The position numbers were made by a program, and so were the translations under genes. Below are positions 1-5,161 of a DNA stretch of 34,129 bases, in pieces (the stretch's first letter is position 1; every line of letters starts with the position of its first letter). Under the pieces are notes generated by a model, which searched no databases, was not told the DNA's origin, and saw only the letters and a list, made by a program, of their open reading frames with translations. The stretch spans positions 1-34,129 of IMG/VR virus record IMGVR_UViG_3300032245_000585; one strand, 5' to 3'. The DNA comes from a virus.

Positions 1-123
1 ATCCAGGTACGTGCCATTGCCGTATTTGATGCGTTCGCCGACCTTCACGTCGTGAACTTTGGGGCCGATGGCCACAATTGTGCCTTCGTTAAATTTTTCC
101 TTGTTTTCCACGATCAAAACGTC
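1..123. repeat. Terminal direct repeat, left copy
   Basis: Bases 1-123 are identical to 34007-34129. The repeat lies inside one open reading frame (the GroES-like gene) that is restored when the two ends are joined. This is best read as the overlap of a circular assembly, giving a 34,006-bp unit genome. Confidence 0.97.
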
Positions 124-183
124 CGACAAACTGCGAACGATTGGTTTGACCAGGACACGATCATGCAGCGGTGTTACCAGCAT
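1..183 (-). CDS. groES: GroES-like co-chaperonin, N-terminal part (cut by window edge)
   Basis: This is a Cpn10/GroES-family protein. It would cap a GroEL-type chaperonin (the host's, since no GroEL gene is present) and help fold phage proteins, most plausibly the coat protein, as T4 gp31 does. The ATG is at 183, and 61 codons run to the window edge. The remaining 25 residues lie at 33929-34006, giving 86 aa in the circle. The N-terminus has the family pattern LHDRVLVKP, then IVENKEKFNEGTIVAIGPK, then VKVGERIKYGNG, with a slightly short mobile loop (about residues 17-28). It overlaps the upstream Cys-rich gene (161-400) by 23 bases and lies in the late block ahead of the terminase genes. The family call is strong; the coat-folding role is inferred. 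Confidence 0.9.
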   Translation of the reverse strand, partial: MLVTPLHDRVLVKPIVRSLSDVLIVENKEKFNEGTIVAIGPKVHDVKVGERIKYGNGTYLD

Positions 184-400
184 CTTTAGGCTTCCTTCCA
201 GGTTTCTTAGGGGCGGGCATCGTGGCTTCGGTGGTGGTGTCCGTCATAATGTCGTACACCGGCAGCGTCACCATTTTGATTTTGTGTTCGCCGCACCAAT
301 CGTTTTGGTGCTTGTTTTGGGGCGCCGGATACCGGCGGCAAGTCCCCATCACCTGGGCGTTGCGGAAAAATTCGCACGATAGACACGTCGGATCAACCAT
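161..400 (-). CDS. Small four-cysteine protein, probably zinc-binding
   Basis: The protein has 79 aa. Cys6 and Cys9 form a CxxC pair, followed by Cys21 in a CRRYP context and Cys36 in a WCGEHK context, so a single zinc site is likely in the first 40 residues. The C-terminal third is basic and Pro/Lys-rich (APKKPGRKPK), like a nucleic-acid-binding tail. The ATG at 400 has an AAGGGG ribosome site and overlaps the stop of the upstream 60-aa gene by 8 bases; its own end overlaps the GroES start. Small Cys4 proteins of this form are common in tailed phages and have no known function. I cannot say more than possible zinc binding. Confidence 0.75.
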   Translation of the reverse strand: MVDPTCLSCEFFRNAQVMGTCRRYPAPQNKHQNDWCGEHKIKMVTLPVYDIMTDTTTEATMPAPKKPGRKPKDAGNTAA

Positions 401-575
401 TGGGTAATTCCCCTTTTTGCACGGCTTCGTTTAAACCGCGGGCGATTGCTTCGGCCATTGCTGTGGCTTCGGCTTCGTTTCTACGGTTTTCCCGATGCTG
501 CGCGGGCGTAATCCGCTGTTCCTCGGTAAATGGCGTCACTAATGGCGCCTGACTTCTTGGCTCGTTCGAGTGCAT
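393..575 (-). CDS. Hypothetical 60-aa protein overlapping the kinase gene
   Basis: A hydrophilic, helix-rich 60-aa protein (Glu/Ala/Arg-rich, residues 20-50) with no recognised family. The start is well supported: a GGAAAGGA ribosome site lies about seven bases before the ATG at 575. The first 95 bases lie in another frame inside the 3' end of the zeta-like kinase gene. The stop overlaps the start of the next gene by 8 bases, so translation is probably coupled. Its place right after a zeta-like kinase invites the idea of a partner or antidote protein, but the sequence itself does not show this. Confidence 0.65.
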   Translation of the reverse strand: MHSNEPRSQAPLVTPFTEEQRITPAQHRENRRNEAEATAMAEAIARGLNEAVQKGELPNG

Positions 576-1398
576 CTTGTAATCCTTTCCTCACTTCATT
601 TTCCTTCAGTTTAGGCAACTTGTCAAGGCTGCTTAACTGGGCTTTGCCCGCGCCACGGCTGTTGTCTATGACGCGGATTTGAACCTGGGGGTTGTTGCGA
701 TACTTGGCTGCAATCTGCTCGATCACTTGGCGGGCGCCAAGGTGCGTTTTTATGTGTTCGGAAAGAGGTACGGTGCGGCCGGTTCCCATTGATTCTTCCA
801 TTCGCTTGGCCCGCTTCAAAGCGCCGTTTTCCAAGGCTTCAATGGGGTCGCGGTAAGTGTAAACAATGTCCACTTTACGCTTGGCGTCCAATGCCTGGCG
901 AATCTTTTTGTCGGCCGAATCAAACGAATTCATGTTGGTGTCGTACACCAGTTCCGCTTTGCCCAAACGTGGATCGACCTTTTTGGCCATTTCCATGCCG
1001 CTGGTTTTGCCAGCCCCCGTGCCGCCAGCCGTAAAAACTACGGTTGCGTTTCGGTCTTTGGGCGTTGGGTTGGCCAGTTTGTCGGCATATAAACGTTTGA
1101 CAAACGCGCTAGATGGCTCATGCACGTCGGCCGACTTCGTGCGGTCGGCGCGGTAATGTTCCGACAATTCACGGGCCACGTCGGTGTTCAACGTGCGCCC
1201 CTGGTCGGATTCCATCAATTGCTGGTACTGCTGCACCAGGCCAGGATAGTCAGTTTGCAGCCGCCCGAAATATTCCTCTGTGATAGGATTTTCAGGTTGG
1301 TCGCCCATTTGCGGCTGCGGCGCAAGCGCGGAAAGCCGGTTCCCGACCGGCATTTGACCTGGCTGCACCGCTGCCATTGCTGACAGCGGGGTGGCCAT
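481..1398 (-). CDS. Zeta-toxin-like P-loop kinase
   Basis: A 305-aa protein with a textbook Walker A motif, GGTGAGKT, at about residues 125-132. It is followed by YDTNMNSFDSADKKIRQAL, a beta-strand ending in VDIVYTYRDP, and an Arg-rich stretch ending in GRTVP. This is the layout of zeta-toxin/UNAG-kinase-like domains, which phosphorylate small molecules such as UDP-N-acetylglucosamine. The first 115 residues are an Ala/Pro/Gln-rich tail plus a helical region. The ATG at 1398 was chosen because it overlaps the upstream stop as TAATG. A TTG at 1431 in the same frame would add 11 residues. It sits in the late block, between small conserved phage genes and GroES. The substrate and biological effect are unknown, and no epsilon-type antitoxin is recognisable. 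Confidence 0.75.
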   Translation of the reverse strand: MATPLSAMAAVQPGQMPVGNRLSALAPQPQMGDQPENPITEEYFGRLQTDYPGLVQQYQQLMESDQGRTLNTDVARELSEHYRADRTKSADVHEPSSAFVKRLYADKLANPTPKDRNATVVFTAGGTGAGKTSGMEMAKKVDPRLGKAELVYDTNMNSFDSADKKIRQALDAKRKVDIVYTYRDPIEALENGALKRAKRMEESMGTGRTVPLSEHIKTHLGARQVIEQIAAKYRNNPQVQIRVIDNSRGAGKAQLSSLDKLPKLKENEVRKGLQDALERAKKSGAISDAIYRGTADYARAASGKP

Positions 1399-1613
1399 TA
1401 CATTTTGCCGTTGCGGCTGTGTGTGTAGCAAACGCCGCTGGTGCGGCCGCCGTCAAATTTCTTGTCGGCGCCAGTTGCATCGGCTTTGCCCATTGCAATG
1501 CCGTTTTTAATCATGCCCTTGCGTTCGCCACCGGCGTCGCTGGCTTTCACGCCGGAAGGTTCTTTTGAATTGCTGCCGTAGCCGTAGCCTTTGGGTTGGT
1601 TCATTGCTGACAT
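1398..1613 (-). CDS. Conserved phage protein, 71 aa, Gly/Lys-rich
   Basis: A 71-aa hydrophilic protein with a Gly/Ser/Lys-rich N-terminus and a C-terminal FDGGRTSGVCYTHSR motif. I recognise the GGRT-GVCY ending from small proteins encoded near terminase genes in many podoviruses; no function is known. The ATG at 1613 is preferred over 1628 because an AAAGGGAA ribosome site lies just upstream of it. The stop shares one base with the kinase start (TAATG), so the two genes are translationally coupled. Confidence 0.7.
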   Translation of the reverse strand: MSAMNQPKGYGYGSNSKEPSGVKASDAGGERKGMIKNGIAMGKADATGADKKFDGGRTSGVCYTHSRNGKM

Positions 1614-1624
1614 GGTTTTCCCTT

Positions 1625-1984
1625 TCATTTGAGGAATCGAAGTTTATACAACGTGGAATTGATAAGGTCGGCGATTTCGTCAACCAGGTTTTGCAATTCC
1701 GTATCTTGTGGCAAATCCTGACGGGCATTTTCCACAAAATCTTTTAGGCTGGTAAAGTATTCCACGGGGTCTTTGGCATTGTGGAATTCTTGCGGCCAAG
1801 ATTTCAACTGCTCATATCGCCCCATAAAACATTCGGCATAATCATCAACCAGGTCAATGATGTTGTTGTAGTAATGGCGAAGTGCTTTGTGTTGGGAATA
1901 CGAATTCGTGGACAAGTGCATAAAGTGTGCAACTGTCCCCGAATGCAGCAAGGCTGCAACAAATTCGGCTGATTCATTTTCCAT
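1625..1984 (-). CDS. DUF5856-like (ferritin/Dps-like) phage protein
   Basis: A 119-aa all-helical protein with the pattern MHLSTNSYSQHKALRHYYNNI, followed by DLVDDYAECFMGRY. This matches the phage DUF5856 family, whose His/Glu/Asp-bearing helix pair resembles Dps and ferritin-like proteins. It might bind metal or DNA, but no activity is established. The ATG at 1984 gives the family-like N-terminus; a longer in-frame extension to 2068 would read through the terminator hairpin and is rejected. No good ribosome site is seen. It is the first gene of the late block, only 18 bases downstream of the terminator U-tract. Confidence 0.75.
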   Translation of the reverse strand: MENESAEFVAALLHSGTVAHFMHLSTNSYSQHKALRHYYNNIIDLVDDYAECFMGRYEQLKSWPQEFHNAKDPVEYFTSLKDFVENARQDLPQDTELQNLVDEIADLINSTLYKLRFLK

Positions 1985-2002
1985 ATATTGTGATGATAGT
2001 GG

Positions 2003-2029
2003 AAAAAACGGGGGGCGCAAACCCCCCCG
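2003..2029 (-). terminator. Rho-independent terminator ending the leftward early block
   Basis: Read leftward, a G+C-only stem of about seven pairs (2023-2029 with 2009-2015) and a seven-base loop are followed at once by six Ts (2008-2003). It lies between the HNH-type gene (stop at 2041) and the Dps-like gene (start at 1984). There is no room for a promoter downstream of it, so the late genes must be reached by read-through or antitermination. Confidence 0.85.
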
Positions 2030-2040
2030 CGCAAAATGGC

Positions 2041-2418
2041 TTACTGCAAAGAAAAAAGCCGTTCCCATTCTGCCGGATCAGGCATGGGCACGTCAACTGG
2101 CCATTTGCCGCTATCAACCAGGTGTTGAACGGTCTTCATGTGCGCCACGTAAAAGGCTTGCTGGCGTTCTTTTTTTGACCATTGGGCGCCTTGGTCAATG
2201 TCGTAATGACACGACGCGCACAATGCAGCCGTAAGATTGTCGTCGGCCTTGATGCCGCGGCCCTTGCCCCCGCCCCAATTTGTGTGCGCTGCCTGGACAA
2301 AATGCCCGCTGCCGCACAATTGGCAATCCAGGCTGGCCACCAGGCGCAATAACTTTTTACTTCGAACGTAGGGGTGTTTTGGTATTTGCATAATTTGTTT
2401 TTTGCGCCAGCCGGTCAA
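2041..2418 (-). CDS. HNH-type zinc protein (YbcO/DUF1364- or DUF968-like)
   Basis: A 125-aa protein with CQLC (Cys32, Cys35), AAHTNW (His45), a GKGRGIKADD segment, and LCASCHYDID (Cys67, Cys70, His71, Asp73). The two CxxC pairs around an H-N-H-like core match small phage nuclease-like proteins found beside NinB and other recombination genes. It probably acts on DNA junctions or ends, but activity is inferred. The TTG at 2418 was chosen because TTGA overlaps the stop of the preceding zinc-ribbon gene and a GGAG site lies eight bases upstream. An ATG at 2391 is possible. It is the last gene before the terminator. Confidence 0.75.
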   Translation of the reverse strand: MTGWRKKQIMQIPKHPYVRSKKLLRLVASLDCQLCGSGHFVQAAHTNWGGGKGRGIKADDNLTAALCASCHYDIDQGAQWSKKERQQAFYVAHMKTVQHLVDSGKWPVDVPMPDPAEWERLFSLQ

Positions 2419-2576
2419 TTTTGATTCTCCAATTTTGATTTTTTGGGCCGTTGGACGGTTTCAATCGTAGTGAACCGGTGCAAATTGGCGCATTCATAGC
2501 GGCGATACCTGGCATTATTTGGCTTGCTGCGGGTTTCTTTTACGATTGTCCAAACGCCGCATTCGGGGCATTTCAT
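2415..2576 (-). CDS. NrdR-like zinc-ribbon microprotein, 53 aa
   Basis: A 53-aa protein beginning MKCPECG, with RYRRYECANLHRFTTIE at about residues 23-39. This is the zinc-ribbon pattern of the NrdR N-terminus (CPxC ... RRRECxxCxxRFTT). Here the fourth ligand would be His33 instead of Cys, giving Cys3, Cys6, Cys29 and His33. The ATP-cone of NrdR is absent, so this is a stand-alone ribbon, likely binding DNA or a protein partner. The ATG overlaps the NinB stop (ATGA) and its stop overlaps the next start (TTGA). Both junctions and the motif make it a firm call. Confidence 0.85.
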   Translation of the reverse strand: MKCPECGVWTIVKETRSKPNNARYRRYECANLHRFTTIETVQRPKKSKLENQN

Positions 2577-2974
2577 GCGTCAATCCCCTTTTCAGCACAC
2601 CAGGCCAACAGCCATTCAATGAATTCGGTGGCGTCGGGAATGGTGAATTTGTGCGTTTGCCAACCCAACTGGACGACGCGCTGGCCATCCAGGCTTGGCG
2701 ATACCTTGCCAATCTTGCGGTCGGTTTCGTGCGCCCATTGGTCAATCAACAACCTTTTCCAATCGTCGGCCGACCAGGTTGATCCAGCCGCCCGCATGGC
2801 CAAATAAATTTGGTGGATGATGGCGTGAAACATATCGTTTTGATCCGACGACCTGGTGGCGCGTTTGATTTCCAAACGCATTTTGTGGCCAGCCATTAAA
2901 TTGGCTTTCACGTCCGGCCAAATGTTATCCATCAAAACTTTGGCTTGTTGCGCATTGTGTAGTTCGTAAATCAT
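2573..2974 (-). CDS. ninB: NinB-like recombination protein
   Basis: A 133-aa protein with the NinB-family signature MRLEIKRATRSSDQNDMFHAI, followed by a conserved WSADDWKRLLIDQW segment and IPDATEFIEWLLAW near the end. Lambda NinB (Orf) binds single-stranded DNA and assists phage recombination in place of RecFOR. The length is close to that of the family (lambda 146 aa). The ATG at 2974 forms an ATGA overlap with the upstream VRR-type gene, and the stop forms ATGA with the zinc-ribbon gene. It sits with replication and nuclease genes in the leftward early block. Confidence 0.85.
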   Translation of the reverse strand: MIYELHNAQQAKVLMDNIWPDVKANLMAGHKMRLEIKRATRSSDQNDMFHAIIHQIYLAMRAAGSTWSADDWKRLLIDQWAHETDRKIGKVSPSLDGQRVVQLGWQTHKFTIPDATEFIEWLLAWCAEKGIDA

Positions 2975-3261
2975 TTGATTGCCCCCAACATTCGCAAAGC
3001 CGCTTCCACGCCGTCCACAACGGCCAAGGGGCCGCCGTGCCAGGCGCCGTGCCACCTTACCTGGTCTTCGGTCAATCGACGTTCTGACGGCGGTTTTTTG
3101 CCGTCCTTAACTTCCAATAAAAGGGTCTTCCCTTGATAACCCACCAGCAAGTCAGGAACGCCGACGCCAACACCCGCCAAACTTTGTACCGTAGCGCCAG
3201 CCGCCCGAAGTGCCGAAACAACTTGTTCCTGGTTTGCATCAATTCTTGCCGCCCTTCTCAT
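2971..3261 (-). CDS. VRR-NUC-type (PD-(D/E)XK) nuclease
   Basis: A 96-aa single-domain protein with VPDLLVGYQGKTLLLEVKDG. Asp37, Glu50 and Lys52 form the PD-(D/E)xK active site, and Glu12 in an N-terminal helix could be the fourth ligand. This fits stand-alone VRR-NUC domains, some of which cut Holliday junctions or flap structures. With NinB and the HNH-type protein it makes a junction-processing set. The ATG at 3261 overlaps the upstream stop (ATGA), and its own stop overlaps the NinB start. The exact substrate is unknown. Confidence 0.82.
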   Translation of the reverse strand: MRRAARIDANQEQVVSALRAAGATVQSLAGVGVGVPDLLVGYQGKTLLLEVKDGKKPPSERRLTEDQVRWHGAWHGGPLAVVDGVEAALRMLGAIK

Positions 3262-3514
3262 TTTTGATCCTGTTCATATCTTGCCGCAATGTATGCGCTG
3301 CACCAGGGCCGCGGATTTTCTCGATCTTCTCTATCGTGTCCGACCACCAGGCATTCGCCAGCCTGATTCCCCTCTCGCGTTGGTGATTCTTGAACCGGCG
3401 CAACCAATCCCTGGCTTCGCATTCCCGCCGCCAGGCTTCCGACCAGGTTGATTTCTCGCCATCCAGCAAGGTCGCCGGTTGCAATAAGTGCTGCGGTGAT
3501 TTGGTCGAAGTCAA
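3239..3514 (-). CDS. Small helical protein (WRRECEARDWL type), overlapping frame
   Basis: The frame gives up to 91 aa. From about residue 22 it reads STWSEAWRRECEARDWLRR, then TIEKIEKIRGPGAAHTLRQDM, a pattern I recognise from small helical proteins in Burkholderiales phages (DUF7696-like). No ATG precedes this domain. The best start in this frame is a TTG at 3514 with an AGAGGG site about eight bases upstream. Most of it overlaps the 103-aa frame at 3258-3569, shifted by one base. It may be a separate overlapping gene, or the C-terminal half of one protein made by a +1 shift (or broken by an assembly error) near 3470. Function unknown. Confidence 0.55.
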   Translation of the reverse strand: MTSTKSPQHLLQPATLLDGEKSTWSEAWRRECEARDWLRRFKNHQRERGIRLANAWWSDTIEKIEKIRGPGAAHTLRQDMNRIKNEKGGKN

Positions 3515-3569
3515 AGGTTTGGCCCTCTTGCAATTTGTTCAACAATGTATGCCCGTCTTCCCGTGTCAT
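3258..3569 (-). CDS. Hypothetical 103-aa protein, joined at both ends by ATGA overlaps
   Basis: The first ~36 residues (LLNKLQEGQTFDFDQITAALIATGDL) look like a genuine small helical domain; I recall similar ALxxTGDL proteins in related phages. After that the frame loses protein-like character while the neighbouring frame (3239-3514) gains a recognisable domain. Against this, both ends fit the operon exactly: the ATG at 3569 overlaps the upstream stop and the TGA at 3258 overlaps the next ATG. I take the start as real. Whether the full 103 aa or a frame-shifted product is made cannot be decided here. Confidence 0.5.
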   Translation of the reverse strand: MTREDGHTLLNKLQEGQTFDFDQITAALIATGDLAGWREINLVGSLAAGMRSQGLVAPVQESPTREGNQAGECLVVGHDREDRENPRPWCSAYIAARYEQDQK

Positions 3570-3955
3570 TTGGGCATCCTTAAATGCTTGGTCATTTCGC
3601 GCAATTTGGCCAATGCTTCCTGTTTTGCCTTTTCTGTGGCAATTAGTTCGTGTACGGTCGGCTGCCTGGTTATCAGCGTTTCAGACTTGTAAGGAATGCG
3701 CGGGCCATCGTTCAACAGTTTTTTGAACGCTAGGGCCGACGGTGGCCGGTCGGGGTTCATGTGCTTCAATGCGTAATCCATCTTTGGCCGGTAGGTCAGG
3801 CCGCGGCCGCATTCGTCCATCCACACCTGGCGAATCAGGTTGGGATCAACGTCGCGCCAATGGTTGGCAAAAGTGGCGCCATAAATCGCGTTCATTTTGC
3901 TGAACACGTAATCGAAACCGCTGTCGGCATCACAAAAGTCGCTTGCGTTCCACAT
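3566..3955 (-). CDS. Putative helicase-loader-like replication protein (lambda P position)
   Basis: A 129-aa protein. The core FSKMNAIYGATFANHW-RDVDPNLIRQVW and a later RPPSALAFKKLL resemble a small phage family found directly after O-like initiators, where lambda P-type helicase loaders sit. The C-terminal 40 residues are a charged helix (ATEKAKQEALAKLREMTKHL). It lacks a Walker A motif, so it is not a DnaC-type ATPase. The start at 3955 has a very strong GGAGG site, and the gene overlaps the initiator by 26 bases. The role is inferred from position and the partial motif. Confidence 0.55.
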   Translation of the reverse strand: MWNASDFCDADSGFDYVFSKMNAIYGATFANHWRDVDPNLIRQVWMDECGRGLTYRPKMDYALKHMNPDRPPSALAFKKLLNDGPRIPYKSETLITRQPTVHELIATEKAKQEALAKLREMTKHLRMPK

Positions 3956-4646
3956 CGGACACCTCCACGGTTTGTTCAGGTTTTGCCCAAAACGGGGCTG
4001 GTGCTGGCTTTGGTGTTGCCAGGCCGCGAGTAAGGGCTGCCATTTGCGCCAAACGGGCTTCTGACGCGGTTTTCTTGGCTGCCTGTTGCCGACGTACCCA
4101 ATTGCGCCAGGTGGCCGTCCAATCGGTTTTTACGCCCTTTTGGCCAGGCTGCGCGATCCAGTAATCGCGGAACCCTTCAAACGTTTCCCGCGGATCAAGT
4201 TCCGGCCGGTGTTGGCGACAAAAAGAAACCCATTCATCCGACAAAACGAAGTCAGTTGGCAAGCGCGTCCCGCGCTGCGTTTTCTTTCCCTCTCTCTCTC
4301 TCTCTCTCTCTGTCTCTGTCTCTGTCTCTGTCTCTGTCTCTAGTAGATCATCTTGATATCCGGCTGATATCACGCCGATATCATCTTGTTCCAGCCAATG
4401 AGACAACTTGTTTAAGCATTCCAAAGTTTGCTTTTCAGACATACGAAGGCGAAAAGCCAAAGTTTTTGTGTTTGGCAAATTGCCATCGTCTTCGCTGGCG
4501 ATAAGCCAGCACATCACCAAAACTTTGCTGGCGGTAGCGTCAAGTTCGTGCCATTCAATGTCGTCAAGAATGTCACGGTACAGTTTCACCCACGGTGGTT
4601 TGCGGTCTTTGAAATGTTGAAATTTCGACCAATTTTTGATCTTCAT
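3930..4646 (-). CDS. Phage replication initiator (O-like) with a repeat-encoded linker
   Basis: A 238-aa protein. Residues 1-100 form a winged-helix-like domain (WHELDATASKVLVMCWLIAS, then NTKTLAFRLRMSEKQTLECLNKL), as in phage replisome organisers. Residues 103-120 are an (ET)5-(ER)3 linker encoded by a simple repeat. Residues 128-190 form the LPTDFVLSDEWVSF...TDWTATWRNWVRRQ domain common to phage O-like and DnaT-like proteins. It should bind the origin and recruit the host helicase, with the next gene as likely loader. The start at 4646 has an AAGGGT site and overlaps the stop of the 25-aa gene (ATGA). The linker repeat makes the reading frame prone to slippage. Confidence 0.8.
   Translation of the reverse strand: MKIKNWSKFQHFKDRKPPWVKLYRDILDDIEWHELDATASKVLVMCWLIASEDDGNLPNTKTLAFRLRMSEKQTLECLNKLSHWLEQDDIGVISAGYQDDLLETETETETETEREREREGKKTQRGTRLPTDFVLSDEWVSFCRQHRPELDPRETFEGFRDYWIAQPGQKGVKTDWTATWRNWVRRQQAAKKTASEARLAQMAALTRGLATPKPAPAPFWAKPEQTVEVSDVERKRLL
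4291..4340. repeat. Simple repeat inside the replication initiator gene: (TC)10 then (TGTCTC)5
   Basis: On the + strand ten TC units (4291-4310) are followed by five perfect TGTCTC units (4311-4340). Read leftward they encode (Glu-Thr)5 then (Glu-Arg)3. A change in the six-base unit keeps frame; gain or loss of one two-base unit would shift the frame and cut off the C-terminal domain. Confidence 0.95.
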
Positions 4647-4720
4647 GTCGCACCCTTAAAAAGCCACCCAAAAAAAGGAAACAGCGGAAGGCGGGGTGGG
4701 TCGCTTTTCGGTTGGCTCAT
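4643..4720 (-). CDS. 25-aa Pro-rich/hydrophobic microprotein
   Basis: Twenty-five residues: a polar N-terminus (MSQPKSDPP) followed by RLPLFPFFGWLFKGA. The second half is strongly hydrophobic and aromatic, suggesting membrane association or a leader peptide. Its stop overlaps the initiator ATG by four bases (ATGA), the same junction used through this operon, and GGAAG lies shortly before its ATG. I recall similar PLFP-GW peptides before replication genes in other phages, but no function. It could act only as a translational leader for the initiator. Confidence 0.6.
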   Translation of the reverse strand: MSQPKSDPPRLPLFPFFGWLFKGAT

Positions 4721-4752
4721 GACTTCCAACCTATCCGTGTCTCGCAACAATT

Positions 4753-4917
4753 CTATTCCGCTTTGGCTATAAGAAACAAGTCTCCAAAATCATCCATGCA
4801 CATCACACCAAGATTGACATATTGAGTTGCGGCAGTTTTATCATCGTAAAACCATATCCACACATTCTTTTGATGGTGCAAAACGCATCGACTCCAAAAC
4901 CAATTTACTTTTTTCAT
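4753..4917 (-). CDS. Hypothetical 54-aa protein coupled to cro
   Basis: A 54-aa protein rich in Trp and Asp (KVNWFWSR, NVWIWFYDD, CMDDFGDLFL) with no family I recognise. The ATG overlaps the Cro-like stop by four bases (ATGA), which is the main evidence that it is translated. The sequence reads like a compact beta-rich domain and has no membrane segment or zinc motif. In this position (second gene after the repressor) phages often carry host-modifying or anti-repressor proteins, but nothing in the sequence shows that here. Confidence 0.65.
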   Translation of the reverse strand: MKKVNWFWSRCVLHHQKNVWIWFYDDKTAATQYVNLGVMCMDDFGDLFLIAKAE

Positions 4918-5069
4918 CTAAACCACTTCGGACGCAACGCTTTCAACTGCCACACCCGTGCCGGTGGAACATCATTCCCCCATTGACTGACTGCCGCCCT
5001 GGTGATTCCCAACAGTTCGGCAAGCGCCTTGGCCGATCCAGCCAGTTTGATTGCTTTTTCTTTGTCCAT
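4914..5069 (-). CDS. cro: Cro-like helix-turn-helix repressor, 51 aa
   Basis: A 51-aa protein: KAIKLAGSAKALAELLGITRAAVSQW is a classic Cro/YdaS-type helix-turn-helix (about residues 6-30), followed by VPPARVWQLKAL. Proteins of this class bind short palindromic operators as dimers. The ATG at 5069 falls exactly where transcription from the upstream promoter should begin, so the message is probably leaderless. The first operator copy (5079-5092) overlaps that promoter's -10, so the protein likely represses its own gene and the divergent rightward promoters. No CI-type partner or integrase is seen, so it may only turn down early transcription in a lytic cycle. Confidence 0.85.
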   Translation of the reverse strand: MDKEKAIKLAGSAKALAELLGITRAAVSQWGNDVPPARVWQLKALRPKWFR

Positions 5070-5075
5070 CTTTCG

Positions 5076-5104
5076 ATGTTAAGCGGGCTTGCGTAATCTG
5101 TCAA
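5076..5104 (-). promoter_or_regulatory. Leftward early promoter (for cro and the replication genes)
   Basis: Read leftward: -35 TTGACA (5104-5099), 17-base spacer, -10 TAACAT (5081-5076). The seventh base after the -10 is 5069, the A of the cro ATG. The -10 is overlapped by operator O1. Confidence 0.8.
5079..5092. promoter_or_regulatory. Operator O1
   Basis: TTAAG-CGGG-CTTGC, one of four copies of GTTAAGNNGGCTT (others start at 5148, 5170 and 6068). It overlaps the -10 of the leftward promoter. O1 and O2 also share the GCTTGCGT extension to the right. Confidence 0.7.
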
Positions 5105-5116
5105 CCCTTGACAAAT

Positions 5117-5130
5117 TTGTAAATTTACAA
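5117..5130. promoter_or_regulatory. Perfect 14-bp AT-rich palindrome between the divergent promoters
   Basis: TTGTAAATTTACAA is its own reverse complement. It lies between operators O1 and O2 in an AT-rich stretch and could be a second regulator's site. Its sequence is unlike the GTTAAG operators. Confidence 0.4.
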
Positions 5131-5147
5131 CACAAAAAAAATATTTG

Positions 5148-5161
5148 TTAAGGGGGCTTGC
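5148..5161. promoter_or_regulatory. Operator O2
   Basis: TTAAG-GGGG-CTTGC. It overlaps the -35 of the first rightward promoter (5158-5163) and lies 22 bases from O3, about two helical turns, which suits cooperative binding of a small HTH protein. Confidence 0.7.

Noticed and set aside
1985-2068. N-terminal extension of the DUF5856-like gene to 2068
   Set aside because: The extension reads through the terminator stem and gives a low-complexity peptide; the family N-terminus fits the ATG at 1984.
2060-2100. Weak leftward late promoter (TTGACG with CAGAAT at 18 bases) inside the HNH gene end
   Set aside because: Both boxes are poor, and it would lie upstream of the terminator, so it would not explain late transcription by itself.
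4827-5096. 89-codon + strand frame across the cro gene
   Set aside because: The minus strand holds a clear helix-turn-helix protein and a coupled second gene; the + frame has no start signal.
5108-5136. TTGACA at 5108-5113 as a rightward promoter
   Set aside because: No acceptable -10 at 16-19 bases; the hexamer is likely coincidental in an AT-rich stretch.
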